Shown here: positions 1 through 9,243 of the stretch, in pieces
Numbering within the stretch: position 1 is the stretch's first letter
How the letters are laid out: each line of letters starts with the position of its first letter
DNA from: a bacterium
Lineage (GTDB): Bacteria; KSB1; UBA2214
Length of the DNA stretch: 35,847 nt
Direction of reading: 5' to 3'
Assembly: GCA_029560815.1 (NCBI GenBank)
Contig: JAKQKF010000405.1
Coordinates: 1-35,847, forward strand
Notes under the pieces: generated by a model
Database searches by the model: none
What the model saw: only the letters and a program-made list of their open reading frames with translations
What the model was told of the DNA's origin: nothing
Position numbers and translations under genes: made by a program

Positions 1-149
1 CACCGAGGCGCACCTTTTGCGGGCCGCGCACCCCGCCGCAGCTGCGACCGATGCCGCCCCGAACGGAATGCCCCCCGCCCGGAGGATATTCCACAACCGC
101 GAAAATATCCAGTTCCCACTCCTTGTTCACCTGAATGTGAGGTAAGGTT
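1..149. other. Leader or end of an upstream gene; unresolved
   Basis: No complete gene is visible. A plus-strand frame is open from base 2 to a stop at 143-145, ending four bases before the next start codon, so it could be the 3' end of an upstream gene in the same operon. It shows no recognisable domain. A 7-bp inverted repeat (84-90 with 104-110) lies in the region and could be a small hairpin or operator. A minus-strand frame is also open here, so the coding status stays undecided. I see no convincing sigma-70 promoter before base 150. Confidence 0.25.
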
Positions 150-2903
150 ATGGGTTTCCGCAAATCCCCCCTGCTCCTGCTCTTCCTGCTCCTCTGCACC
201 ACCGCCTGGGCGCAGACCACCGGCAAAATCACCGGCCGGGTCACGGACGCCACCAAGGGTGAGCCCCTCTACGGCGCCAACGTCATCCTCGAAGGCACCA
301 ACCTCGGCGCCGTCAGCGATTTCAACGGCGACTTTTACATCATCAATGTGACCCCGGGTCGATACACCATGCTCGTGCGCATGGTCGGCTACGAGTCGGC
401 CCGCGTAGAGGCCCAGGTCTCCACCAACCGCACCTTCGACGTCCCCATCCGCCTCCACGAGACCGTCATCCAGGGCCAGGAAGTGGTGGTCACCGCCTCC
501 AAGATCTCGATCAAAAAGGACCAGACCAGCTCGATCAAGAATGTCTCCTCCGATCAGATCCAGCTCATGCCCGTCCAGGAGGTCTCACAGGTCATCGAAC
601 TCCAGGCCGGCGTCGTCGGCGGCCACTTCCGCGGCGGCCGCTCCAACGAGGTCTCCTATCTCATCGACGGCATGCAGGTCGACGAAACCCTCTACGGTGA
701 AGGCTCCACCATTCAGCTCGAAAAAGAGGTGGTGCAGGACCTCGAGGTCATCACCGGCACCTTCAACGCCGAGTACGGCAAGGCGATGAGCGGCATCGTC
801 AACATGGTGACCAAGGACGGCGCCGACCAGTTCCACGGCTCGATCATCGCCAACCTTGGTAACTATCTGCCCAAATCCGACGGCGTCTATGTCGGCCTCA
901 AGCGCGGCGATGTCACCCGCATCCAGGACTACAAGGCCCAGATCGAGGGCCCGATCTGGAAGGGCAAGATTAACTTCCTCGCCAATGTGCGCTACCAGAA
1001 TGACCTCGGTTTTCTCAATGGCATCCGCCGCTTTAATGTCGACAACTACAGCAACATGGCCGAGAGCAATGTCGCCGGGGCGGATATAACCCCCTGGGAC
1101 GTCTTTGTCAACGGCGTCCGCTACTACTCGGAACACACCGGCGACAGCTCGATCGTGCCGATGAGCGAGAGTGAGAACTATTCCTTCTTCGGCAAACTCT
1201 CTTTCAACCTGATCAAGAACGTGCGCATGGCCGCCACCTACACCCTAGAAAAGGGCAACGGCCAGGGCTACAGCCACGGTTACAAGTACAATCCTGATGG
1301 CTATGGCAAGAGCCACTCCCGCTCCGCGATGTACTCCTTCAAGCTCAACCACGCCATAAGCCGCAGCGCCTTCCACGAACTCAAGTTTTCTTTCACCGAC
1401 AACTGGAACGGCTATTTTATGTACAAGGATCCCTTCGATCCGCGCTACCTCAGCACCCAGTACGGCGGCAGCGTCGGGGGCTTCTCCGCCGGCGGCCAGG
1501 ACCGCAGCCATTCCGAATACTTCACCCAGTTGATGACCACCAAATATGACTTTACCTGGCAGGCGACCAAGCACCACAGCCTCAAGGCCGGCGTCCAGTA
1601 CAGCCAGCAGTATCTGAAAAACTGGCCGGTGCCTACACGCGATGTCAAATGGGACTCGCCCCTGCTGCAGGCGCGCTGGTACGACCCCGTCGCCCAGCGC
1701 ATGCAGTTTTTCCCCTATCAGGCGGAGTTTGTGCCCGAAGAGTCGATCTCGATGGACCGCTACATCAAGCAGCCCTGGGATTACTCGCTTTATCTGCAGG
1801 ACAAGATGGAATACGAGAGCCTGGTGATGAATTTTGGCTTGCGCTACGACTATTTCAACTCCAATACCTATTATCCCTCCAACCGGCGCAACCCCTCCAA
1901 TCAGGGGCTCTACGAAGATCCCAATATGCAGTCCACCATGCTCAAGGCCCCTATCCAGACCCAGCTCAGCCCGCGCTTTGGCCTCTCCTACACCCTCGGC
2001 AGCACGGCGGTGCTCCATTTCAGTTACGGCCACTTTTTCCAGATGCCGCCGATGTATTCGCTCTATACCAATTACCGTTTCATCGTGCCGACCAATGATT
2101 TCGGCACCACTCACGGCAATCCCCTCATGGAAGCCCAGAAGACGGTCAAGTATGAGATGGGATTGTGGCAGCAGCTGCTGCCCGGACTCGGCATGGATGT
2201 CTCGGTTTATTACAGCGACATCTATGACCTGCAGAGTGCGGTGGTTTGGACCACCTATAATGAGACGCGTTACGGGGTCTACGACAACAAGGATTATGGC
2301 AACACCAAGGGGCTGGAACTGAAATTTGACTATCAGTCCGGCCCGCTTTTCGCTAATCTCAATTACACCCTGCAGTACACCCGCGGCAATGCGGACAATC
2401 CCAGCTCCACCTACAGCCGCCTGGCTGTTAACATCGATCCGGTGCCCAAGCTTATCCCGATGAGCTGGGATCAGCGCCACACCCTCAACAGCACCCTGGG
2501 CTACACCATGCGCAATCTTTCGGTGAGTGTGACCGGCTCTTTTAATTCCGGCTTCCCCTACGACTATAATCCGATCCCGACCAGCCGTCTGGCGCGTCAG
2601 AGCCTGCTGCCCAACAATGGCAAGAAACCGGCCAATTACAACTTTGACCTGCAGGGCCAGTATGATCTGCCTCTCAACGGCAACATGAAGCTGCGCTTCT
2701 TCGCCTACGTGCGCAACCTTCTCGATACCCGCAACGAGATGAGTGTTTACGGTTACACGGGCCATGCCTATGAGTCGATCATTTACCCGGCCCAGTACCT
2801 CTCGTTCCGTTCCAACTTTAACACTATCGAAGACCAGTATCAAAATCCGGCGATGTACTCCGCCCCGCGCGAGGTCAAGCTGGGCGTCGGGTTCATGTTC
2901 TAA
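150..2903 (+). CDS. TonB-dependent receptor with carboxypeptidase-regulatory-like N-terminal domain
   Basis: 917-residue outer-membrane receptor. A signal peptide covers about residues 1-21 (basic start, leucine-rich core, AWA-Q cleavage region). A carboxypeptidase-regulatory-like beta-sandwich follows at about 24-110 (GKITGRVTDATKGEPLYGAN, then a GxYxL-type motif). The plug domain is at about 112-225, with YLIDGMQVDE and a GTFNAEYGKAMSGIVNMVT segment typical of the family. The remainder is aromatic-rich alternating beta-barrel sequence ending in phenylalanine (VGFMF), the usual outer-membrane barrel end. Known family role: TonB/ExbBD-energised import of a bulky ligand, or SusC/OAR-like surface functions; the ligand cannot be read here. 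An SD-like AGGTAAGG precedes the ATG closely. The next gene follows after about 20 bases, so these are probably cotranscribed. No TonB, ExbB or SusD-like gene is nearby. Confidence 0.9.
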   Translation: MGFRKSPLLLLFLLLCTTAWAQTTGKITGRVTDATKGEPLYGANVILEGTNLGAVSDFNGDFYIINVTPGRYTMLVRMVGYESARVEAQVSTNRTFDVPIRLHETVIQGQEVVVTASKISIKKDQTSSIKNVSSDQIQLMPVQEVSQVIELQAGVVGGHFRGGRSNEVSYLIDGMQVDETLYGEGSTIQLEKEVVQDLEVITGTFNAEYGKAMSGIVNMVTKDGADQFHGSIIANLGNYLPKSDGVYVGLKRGDVTRIQDYKAQIEGPIWKGKINFLANVRYQNDLGFLNGIRRFNVDNYSNMAESNVAGADITPWDVFVNGVRYYSEHTGDSSIVPMSESENYSFFGKLSFNLIKNVRMAATYTLEKGNGQGYSHGYKYNPDGYGKSHSRSAMYSFKLNHAISRSAFHELKFSFTDNWNGYFMYKDPFDPRYLSTQYGGSVGGFSAGGQDRSHSEYFTQLMTTKYDFTWQATKHHSLKAGVQYSQQYLKNWPVPTRDVKWDSPLLQARWYDPVAQRMQFFPYQAEFVPEESISMDRYIKQPWDYSLYLQDKMEYESLVMNFGLRYDYFNSNTYYPSNRRNPSNQGLYEDPNMQSTMLKAPIQTQLSPRFGLSYTLGSTAVLHFSYGHFFQMPPMYSLYTNYRFIVPTNDFGTTHGNPLMEAQKTVKYEMGLWQQLLPGLGMDVSVYYSDIYDLQSAVVWTTYNETRYGVYDNKDYGNTKGLELKFDYQSGPLFANLNYTLQYTRGNADNPSSTYSRLAVNIDPVPKLIPMSWDQRHTLNSTLGYTMRNLSVSVTGSFNSGFPYDYNPIPTSRLARQSLLPNNGKKPANYNFDLQGQYDLPLNGNMKLRFFAYVRNLLDTRNEMSVYGYTGHAYESIIYPAQYLSFRSNFNTIEDQYQNPAMYSAPREVKLGVGFMF

Positions 2904-2923
2904 CCTTTATGCGGAGAATGGAT

Positions 2924-3982
2924 ATGCGCATCCGAAATATTTTGACAGTTGTCGCGTTTTGCCTCCTCACCGCCGGCCTTTTATTCGCCCAGACCGATTC
3001 GCGCGTCGGCACGACAGCGGCCAATTTTCTCGAACTGGGATTCGGCGGGGCGGGCAATGCCATGGGGGACGCCTATGTGAGTATGGGGCGCGACCTCAAT
3101 TCGGTCTACTGGAATCCGGCCGGCCTGGGCTATTTGGAGCGCAGCCAGGTCATCCTCAATTTCCAGCCCTGGATACTCGACATCAACACCACAGCGATCA
3201 GCGCCGCCTTCGCCAATGACCGATTCGGCACCGTGGCCTTGACCCTCTACCAGACCTCCTATGGCGAGGAGAAGGTGACCAACACGGACATGCAGACCGG
3301 CACCGGGGAGACCTTTGACGGTCAGGATCTTGCGGTCAATCTCAGTTACGGGCGCAAGCTGGCGCAGTGGTTCTCCTTCGGGGCCACTGCCAAATATGTC
3401 ACCTCGCGCATCTGGCATGAGCGCGCCGGCGCCGTCGCCCTGGATCTGGGCGCCATTGTCAATACCCCCTTCTTCTCCTGGACGGACAAGCCCGGCGATG
3501 GCCTCAACATCGGCATGAGCATTTGCAACTATGGGACCAAGATGGCCTACGATGGCATCGACCTCAAGGAGACCGTCGATATCGATCCGGATGAGAACGG
3601 CAACTACGCCTACATCCCGACCCGTTTCGAAACCGAGGGCTGGGAGCTGCCCCTGGTGGCCCGCATCGGCCTCTCGATTCATCCCCTGGTGGTCGGCAGC
3701 CATCGCGTCACCCTGGCCGTGGATTTCCTCCATGCCAACAACAACTCCGAGTCCATGAATGTCGGCGCCCAGTACAGCATGGCCATCCCCGCGGTGGGTG
3801 AATTTTATCTGCGCGGCGGCTACAAGGGGGCCTTCATGACCGATTCGCACTACGGGCTCACCGCCGGCGGTGGCATGCGCCTCGACTATCTGCGCAACCA
3901 GAGCATGATGATCGATTACGCCTTCAGGGATGTCGATCTTCTCGGCGGCATGCACACCTATACCTTGAGTTTTCTCTTTTAA
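2924..3982 (+). CDS. PorV/PorQ-family outer-membrane beta-barrel protein
   Basis: About 352 residues. A signal peptide (IRNILTVVAFCLLTAGLLFA) precedes the mature start QTDSRVGTTAANFLELG. The segment with GGAGNAMGDAYVS and SVYWNPAGLGYL is the FadL-fold/PorV-type N-terminal signature in which small residues precede the NPAGL motif. The rest alternates hydrophobic and polar residues as in a barrel and ends in FLF. In type IX secretion, PorV is a shuttle that receives cargo at the outer membrane; PorQ and other UPF0164-type relatives have less clear roles. Three in-frame ATGs occur at 2909, 2918 and 2924. The GGAG at 2913-2916 is correctly spaced only for 2924, so I chose that start. It lies between the TonB-dependent receptor and a large secreted protein, which suggests a role in assembling or exporting that protein. 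Confidence 0.82.
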   Translation: MRIRNILTVVAFCLLTAGLLFAQTDSRVGTTAANFLELGFGGAGNAMGDAYVSMGRDLNSVYWNPAGLGYLERSQVILNFQPWILDINTTAISAAFANDRFGTVALTLYQTSYGEEKVTNTDMQTGTGETFDGQDLAVNLSYGRKLAQWFSFGATAKYVTSRIWHERAGAVALDLGAIVNTPFFSWTDKPGDGLNIGMSICNYGTKMAYDGIDLKETVDIDPDENGNYAYIPTRFETEGWELPLVARIGLSIHPLVVGSHRVTLAVDFLHANNNSESMNVGAQYSMAIPAVGEFYLRGGYKGAFMTDSHYGLTAGGGMRLDYLRNQSMMIDYAFRDVDLLGGMHTYTLSFLF

Positions 3983-4008
3983 CTGCTCACTATCGTGGAG
4001 AGAATGGC

Positions 4009-7000
4009 ATGAGACGGATCGTATCTCTGCTTTTTGTATCACTCTTGCTGCTGCTCCTGGCTGTGCCGGGCGTGGCCCAGTACGGCAAGCAGTATGAGGG
4101 CCCCGATGACCCGGCTGGCGATAAGGAAGCCGAAAGAACCGGCATCATGAACGGAAATAACGTGCTCACCTTTTTCCGCAACACCACCGAACAATCGGAC
4201 TGCTGCAATCTCGGCTACTGGGTTTCCCGCTGGCCCAACGACTACAGCGGCTCCAAGATGCACGACGGCATCTGCTGCCTTTTCGGAGCGCGGGTCTATG
4301 TCGAAAATGATTCGATTCCGGTGACGGACCTGAATCAGATCCGCACCCGCGGCGATCTTGACACCCTCTTTTTCTGCCAGGGCAGCTACCGCGAATATAT
4401 GGACACCAGCCCGGACGGCAATGTCGAGTGGGGTCTCTATCCTGTTTTCGGATATTTTAACGTCTCGGAAGACAACCCCAATCCGGCCATGAGCAACAAG
4501 CCCGCCTCCTGGCCCGCCGCCGGCTGGCCGGCGCGCGGCGACGAGCTCAAATGGCCCGGCACCTGGAACGGCCGCTTCGGCCTCGGTATCATGAAGGCCG
4601 ACCTCGAGAGCTATTTCGTCGCCAACGATGCCCAGGACCAGGAGTACCTCGGCCCGGAAGACAGGGTCAAATATTATCCCCGTCCGGGCCGCTTCATCGG
4701 CGACAAGGGGCCCATGCCCTCTGTCCAGAACGGCCTGCCCTGGGGCGGCATCGGTTTGCGCGTCGAGGTCCGCGGCTTCCAGTGGAAGAATCCCGAGGCC
4801 GCCGACTGCATCTTCTGGGAATATACCATTGCCAATGTCTCCAATTATGACCTGCCCGAGATGTATTTTGGATATCACATCGATATGGCCGTCGGCGGTG
4901 AGGAATCCGAACCTGCCGACGACATCGCCTACTACAACCAGGATCTCGATATGGCCTTCACCTGGGACCTCGACGGCCAGATGGTCGGCGGCGGCGGCGT
5001 GCCCGGCTGCATGGGCATCGCCTTCCTCGAAAGCCCCGGCGTCTCCACCGATGGCAAGGATAATGACGGCGACGGTCTAACCGATGAACAGCGCGACAAC
5101 GTCGCCACCCGCAAGATCGGGCCGACCGAAGGCATCAGCAATATCGCCGATTTCACCGCCTTCTATGGCAGCGATGACGATGGCGACGGCACCCTCTCCT
5201 TCGACTTTAAGGAACATTGGGACGCCGACGAGGACCAGGATTGGCGCGATGGCGATGATACCAATAACGACGGCATCTACCAGAAGAACGAATTCCCGGG
5301 CGACGATGTCGGCACCGACGGTTCCGGCCCCTTTGATCTCGACTATCCCGGCCCCGATGCCAACGGCACCGAATGCAACCATATGCCGGACCTCATCGAG
5401 GGGTTGGGCAGCGAGCCCAACTTCGGCTTTACCGACGTCGGCGAATCGGATATGCTCGGCTTGACCAGCTTCCGCTACAACATGAACTGGTCGATCTATC
5501 TGCTGCGCAATGACCAGGCCGAATGGGACTTTCTGACCCAGGGTATTTTCGACGAGGCCCAGACTACTCCGACCAACTTTTGTGAGCAGTTCGCCACCGG
5601 CGTCTTCACCCTCTACCGCGGCCGCACTGAACGCATCTCGATGTCCGAGCTGCATGCCATGGAACGCCTGCATGAACAGAGCGCCCCGCCCTATGATGCA
5701 CCGGCCCTCTTCAAGCTCAAGGAAGTGGTCCAGTTCATCTATGAGACCGATTACCAGTTCGCCCAGCCGCCCCTGATGCCGACTCTCAAGGCCCTCGCCG
5801 GGGATGGCAAGGTCTATCTCTCCTGGGATGATATCGCCCAGAAATACACCTATGAGCCCCTGCTCAACAATGTGAATGACTTTGAGGGCTACAAGCTCTA
5901 CAAATCGACCGACCCCTACATGTCTGATGACAAGATCATAACCGACGGCTTTGGCACCCCGATGCTGATCAAGCCGGTCTTTGAGTGCGATGTGGTCGAC
6001 GGCAAGAAGGGCTTTACCGATTTCGGGCTGGTCAACGGCGCCGGCTATTATCTGGGCAGTGACAAGGGCATCACCAACTATTTTACTGATACTGATGTCA
6101 TTAACGGCCGCACCTATTATTACGTGCTGGTGGCCTACGACTATGGCATCAAGACCGGTGACGTCCAGGTCGGGCCCTCTTTCAATACCTACACCCTCAA
6201 CGTCGGCCGCGACGAGACCGTAGAGGAGGTGTCGAAGAACGTGGCGATCGTTGTGCCCCATCAGAACGCCGCGGGCTATACCTCGCCCACCCTCAAGGAT
6301 ATGGAATATCACGACGCGTTCGGCAAGAACAAGATCACGCCGCAGGTGGTTTTCCCCCCGTTCGTCAAGGCGGACCGCACCTACAAGGTGCAGTTCGGCT
6401 CGGAGGTCACCACCAAGCAGCCGGCCAACACCAGCCACGGCCTCTGCTATGTCAACAACAGCATCAATATCTATGATGTCAACGCGGGCGACAGCCTGAT
6501 CTATACTGAAAATGACAGTGACTTCGCCGGCGACAACTTTGAATTCTGGCGCCTGGATACCCAGTTCGGTGAGTACAAGGAGGGCTACCGCTTCCGCATC
6601 GACGACGATCTTGCCACCGCTGAATTCGACGGCCTGAACCTGAGCTTCATGCTGCCGGCCCGCGAACCGGAGATCAACTATGTCGAATCGGGATGGATCA
6701 AGGGCGCCGCCCCCATCCGTCTGACCGAACCGACCGACTCCACCACCCGGGTCTTTCCCTACGATTACAACATCATCTTCACCGATAATCCTGCCGCTTA
6801 TACCGGGCGCGCCCGGGCGGCGACGATGAAGGATGAGGACTTTGGCCGTCTCGATCCCAAGGAACTCTTGCTCAAGCACAATTTTAATTTCTACGTCGAG
6901 ACCCCGAATCTCAAGGACTCGACCGGCGCCAACCTCAAGGCCGATCTGGTGGTCCACGACGTCGATCGTGACGGTGTCTTCAACTGGCTTATCGACCGGG

Positions 7001-7578
7001 TGCTGGTGGGCTTTCTCACCGACCAGGGGGCGGCCAACCGGCGCGACCTCTGGGCGGGACTGGCTTTCATCATCGATTTCCAGCTCGCCGCCACCGAAGA
7101 TCAGCTGCCCAAACCCGGCGATATCTTCCACATCGCCTATGACCGCGGCTTTCTGCCGGGCGACTATTTCACTTTCACCACCGTCGGCGAAAAGCTCGTG
7201 GATGAGTCCCTGATCAAGGAAGATATGGAAAAAATCATGGTGGTGCCCAATCCCTATGTGGTCACCAATGTGATGGAACCCGCCATCGGCAACTGGGAAC
7301 GCAATCAGCCGCGCCGGCTGATGTTCACCAATGTGCCGGCCCAATGCACCATCAAGATATTTACCGTCTCCGGCCTGCTCGTCGACGAGATCGAGGTCAA
7401 TAATGCCGTCGGCGCCCGCAAGAGCCCGTTCGATTCCAACAGCGAGTCCAACGGCACCGCTTTCTGGGATCTGCAGAGCAAGGAGGGACTCGATATCGCC
7501 GCGGGCTATTATCTCTACCGCGTCGAATCCGGGTTGACCGGTAATGTCAAAATGGGCAAATTCGCTGTGATCAAATAA
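4009..7578 (+). CDS. Large secreted surface protein with C-terminal FlgD/T9SS-like sorting domain
   Basis: 1189 residues. A signal peptide occupies about residues 1-24 (leucine run, then GVAQ). The N-terminal part carries two adjacent-cysteine pairs (DCCN and GICCLF) about 25 residues apart, unusual for a secreted protein. Two Asp/Asn-rich stretches at about 348-362 (DNDGDGLTDEQRD) and 386-430 resemble calcium-binding thrombospondin-type-3 repeats. A fibronectin-III-like region follows at about 585-735. The last 115 residues start with VVPNPYV, contain FTNVPAQCTIKIFTVSGLLV, and end with GYYLYRVES and a KMGKFAVIK tail; this is the FlgD Ig-like or C-terminal sorting-domain pattern of type IX-exported proteins. 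GGAG at 3997-4000 supports the start. The preceding PorV/PorQ-like gene fits cargo export. Its biochemical function is unknown; no catalytic motif is visible. Confidence 0.78.
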   Translation: MRRIVSLLFVSLLLLLLAVPGVAQYGKQYEGPDDPAGDKEAERTGIMNGNNVLTFFRNTTEQSDCCNLGYWVSRWPNDYSGSKMHDGICCLFGARVYVENDSIPVTDLNQIRTRGDLDTLFFCQGSYREYMDTSPDGNVEWGLYPVFGYFNVSEDNPNPAMSNKPASWPAAGWPARGDELKWPGTWNGRFGLGIMKADLESYFVANDAQDQEYLGPEDRVKYYPRPGRFIGDKGPMPSVQNGLPWGGIGLRVEVRGFQWKNPEAADCIFWEYTIANVSNYDLPEMYFGYHIDMAVGGEESEPADDIAYYNQDLDMAFTWDLDGQMVGGGGVPGCMGIAFLESPGVSTDGKDNDGDGLTDEQRDNVATRKIGPTEGISNIADFTAFYGSDDDGDGTLSFDFKEHWDADEDQDWRDGDDTNNDGIYQKNEFPGDDVGTDGSGPFDLDYPGPDANGTECNHMPDLIEGLGSEPNFGFTDVGESDMLGLTSFRYNMNWSIYLLRNDQAEWDFLTQGIFDEAQTTPTNFCEQFATGVFTLYRGRTERISMSELHAMERLHEQSAPPYDAPALFKLKEVVQFIYETDYQFAQPPLMPTLKALAGDGKVYLSWDDIAQKYTYEPLLNNVNDFEGYKLYKSTDPYMSDDKIITDGFGTPMLIKPVFECDVVDGKKGFTDFGLVNGAGYYLGSDKGITNYFTDTDVINGRTYYYVLVAYDYGIKTGDVQVGPSFNTYTLNVGRDETVEEVSKNVAIVVPHQNAAGYTSPTLKDMEYHDAFGKNKITPQVVFPPFVKADRTYKVQFGSEVTTKQPANTSHGLCYVNNSINIYDVNAGDSLIYTENDSDFAGDNFEFWRLDTQFGEYKEGYRFRIDDDLATAEFDGLNLSFMLPAREPEINYVESGWIKGAAPIRLTEPTDSTTRVFPYDYNIIFTDNPAAYTGRARAATMKDEDFGRLDPKELLLKHNFNFYVETPNLKDSTGANLKADLVVHDVDRDGVFNWLIDRVLVGFLTDQGAANRRDLWAGLAFIIDFQLAATEDQLPKPGDIFHIAYDRGFLPGDYFTFTTVGEKLVDESLIKEDMEKIMVVPNPYVVTNVMEPAIGNWERNQPRRLMFTNVPAQCTIKIFTVSGLLVDEIEVNNAVGARKSPFDSNSESNGTAFWDLQSKEGLDIAAGYYLYRVESGLTGNVKMGKFAVIK

Positions 7579-7620
7579 ACCCCCGGCTCATCCCTAAAGG
7601 GTACAGCCTGGCATGAACTG

Positions 7621-7651
7621 GATGGGCCCTGCCTGCGCGGCAGAGCCCATC
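7621..7651 (+). other. Stable RNA hairpin in an intercistronic gap
   Basis: A near-perfect inverted repeat: 7 bp (GATGGGC/GCCCATC), one mismatch, then 5 bp around a 5-base loop. It lies 43 bases after the stop of the large secreted protein and before the lipoprotein start. No clear U-tract follows (TCTATTTAC), so a partial terminator, mRNA-stabilising end or processing site is more likely than a strong terminator. The longer possible lipoprotein start at 7613 would have to be translated through this hairpin, which argues against that start. Confidence 0.5.
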
Positions 7652-7666
7652 TCTATTTACAGGTCG

Positions 7667-9169
7667 ATGATGAAACACTATCCCGTTATTCTGCTCCTCG
7701 CCGCGGCTCTGATCGCCGGCTGCGGTCCGGACCGCGATCTCGAGCGGCCCGAAAAGATCCTGGCGCGTGTCGATGGCAAAACCATCTCGGTCAATGAATT
7801 CATCCGCCGCGCCGAGTACACGCCGCGTCCGCCCTACTGCAGCAGCGAAAGCTATCCGCATAAAAAGATCGTTCTCAACTCTTTGGTGGCCGAGAAACTT
7901 TTCGCTCTCGAGGCGGGGGAGAAAAATCCTCTCATCACTTCGCCTAAGGTTGAAGCCTTTCTCAAAGGACGCAAGGAACAGGCGATGCGCGAGTACCTCT
8001 TCATCAAAGAGGCCTACTACAAGGCGCAGATCGACACCACCACGCTTAAAAGGGCCGCCGTCAACGCCTCACGGCGCTACTGCATCGCCTACTTCAACGT
8101 CCCCGACAGCGCTGCCGCTGCGGAGATCGAAGTGAGCCTGCGCCGGAGGGGAGAGCCGATGCTGGCCGCCATGCAGTCTTTCGCACCTCTCGACTCTTTG
8201 CCCCAACGCGAGGTGGTCTGGGACAAGACGGAGAGCGACGCGGTGATTGACTCCCTCTTCCTTGTCCGCCGTCAGGCGGGCGACCTCATCGGTCCGCTCA
8301 GGAGCGCGCCGGGGCACTATCTTTTCATGCAGGTGCTCGAAGTGAAACCCGAGGTCGTGCTGACCAACGAGCAGCTGCGCGAGATCTGGAATTCGGTCAA
8401 GGAGAGGCTCACCGACAAGGTGGCGCGGGCGAACTGGGATCAGTATATCCTCTCTGTCATGCAAGGCCGGCGCATCGAGTTCAACCGGTCGACCTTCTTC
8501 AAGCTCGCCGATCTGCTCGGCCCCCTCTACCTGAAAAACCGTGATGAGCAGGAGGCCTCTTTCGAACAGCGCTACTGGGAGGGGGAGGAGAAGGATGTCA
8601 ACTGGGATGATTATTTGAGTCAGCTCCAGGCCATGGCGGGCGAGCCCCTTTTCAAGGTCGATGGCGAGGTGTGGGATGTGGAGCGTTTTGCGCGGGAGGT
8701 CCGCAGCCACCCCCTGGTCTTTCGCGAAAAAAAGATCCGGAACCGCGATTTCGGCCGGCAGCTGCAGCTGGCAATCATCGATATGGTCCGCGACCGCTAT
8801 CTGACGGACCGGGCCTACAAGCGTGGGTACGACCGCCTCAGCGCAGTTGAACGCGAAGTGGGTATGTGGCGGGATTACTATAATTATCTCTTTTTCCGCG
8901 ATGGCTATCTGCGCACGATGGGGGACAGCATCGCCACGGATCCTCACTTTTTACAGACCATCGAGCGCCATCTCAACGCCAAGGTCGATTCCCTGCAGCG
9001 GAAATACAGCGACCGGATCGAAATCAACCTGGAAGAGCTGGAAAAGATCACGCTGACCCGGATCCATATGTCGGTAGCCCAGGAAAATGTGCCCTATCCC
9101 AAGGTCGTGCCGGCTTTTCCCCAGGTGACCACCAGCTTCCGGCTCGATTATGGGAAAAAGATGGAATAG
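7667..9169 (+). CDS. SurA/PpiC-like peptidyl-prolyl isomerase-type lipoprotein
   Basis: About 500 residues. The N-terminus MMKHYPVILLLAAALIAGC has a basic start, hydrophobic core and LIAGC lipobox, so the mature protein should be a lipid-anchored periplasmic or outer-membrane protein. The segment ILARVDGKTISVNEFIRRAEY matches the opening of SurA_N/PpiC-type chaperones, followed by helices (VLNSLVAEKLFALEAGE) typical of the chaperone module. A degenerate parvulin-like domain may lie around residues 160-250 (GDLIGPLRSAPGHYLFMQVLEV). The second half is charged and helical without a motif I know. The in-frame ATG at 7613 lacks a signal peptide at its N-terminus and runs through a hairpin, so I prefer 7667 or 7670. 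As the last gene of the envelope cluster it could help fold the barrel or the secreted protein. The chaperone role is inferred. Confidence 0.72.
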   Translation: MMKHYPVILLLAAALIAGCGPDRDLERPEKILARVDGKTISVNEFIRRAEYTPRPPYCSSESYPHKKIVLNSLVAEKLFALEAGEKNPLITSPKVEAFLKGRKEQAMREYLFIKEAYYKAQIDTTTLKRAAVNASRRYCIAYFNVPDSAAAAEIEVSLRRRGEPMLAAMQSFAPLDSLPQREVVWDKTESDAVIDSLFLVRRQAGDLIGPLRSAPGHYLFMQVLEVKPEVVLTNEQLREIWNSVKERLTDKVARANWDQYILSVMQGRRIEFNRSTFFKLADLLGPLYLKNRDEQEASFEQRYWEGEEKDVNWDDYLSQLQAMAGEPLFKVDGEVWDVERFAREVRSHPLVFREKKIRNRDFGRQLQLAIIDMVRDRYLTDRAYKRGYDRLSAVEREVGMWRDYYNYLFFRDGYLRTMGDSIATDPHFLQTIERHLNAKVDSLQRKYSDRIEINLEELEKITLTRIHMSVAQENVPYPKVVPAFPQVTTSFRLDYGKKME

Positions 9170-9179
9170 GCGAAAGCGC

Positions 9180-9208
9180 TTGACATTGTCGCTGATCTGG
9201 TCTATATT
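9180..9208 (+). promoter_or_regulatory. Near-consensus sigma-70 promoter
   Basis: TTGACA at 9180-9185, a 17-base spacer and TATATT at 9203-9208. It lies just past the stop codon of the lipoprotein gene and about 35 bases before the next start codon, which has AGGAGAGG as its ribosome binding site. The downstream gene therefore has its own transcription start near 9215. Confidence 0.75.
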
Positions 9209-9243
9209 TCTGTTAAGATGGGCAATAATCAGGAGAGGGCGGG

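Noticed and set aside
1..149. A protein-like open frame on the minus strand
   Set aside because: It has no ATG, no ribosome binding site and continues antisense into the receptor gene; too short to decide.
1245..2843. A 532-codon minus-strand open frame
   Set aside because: It is antisense to the TonB-dependent receptor barrel, with no domain or start signal.
5077..7344. A 755-codon minus-strand open frame
   Set aside because: It is antisense to the secreted protein, has a low-complexity V/I/G/E/D composition typical of the complement of GC-rich coding sequence, and has no motif or ribosome binding site.
7613..7666. Longer start for the SurA-like lipoprotein
   Set aside because: It puts 18 residues before the signal peptide and runs through a strong hairpin; the lipobox fits only the later start.
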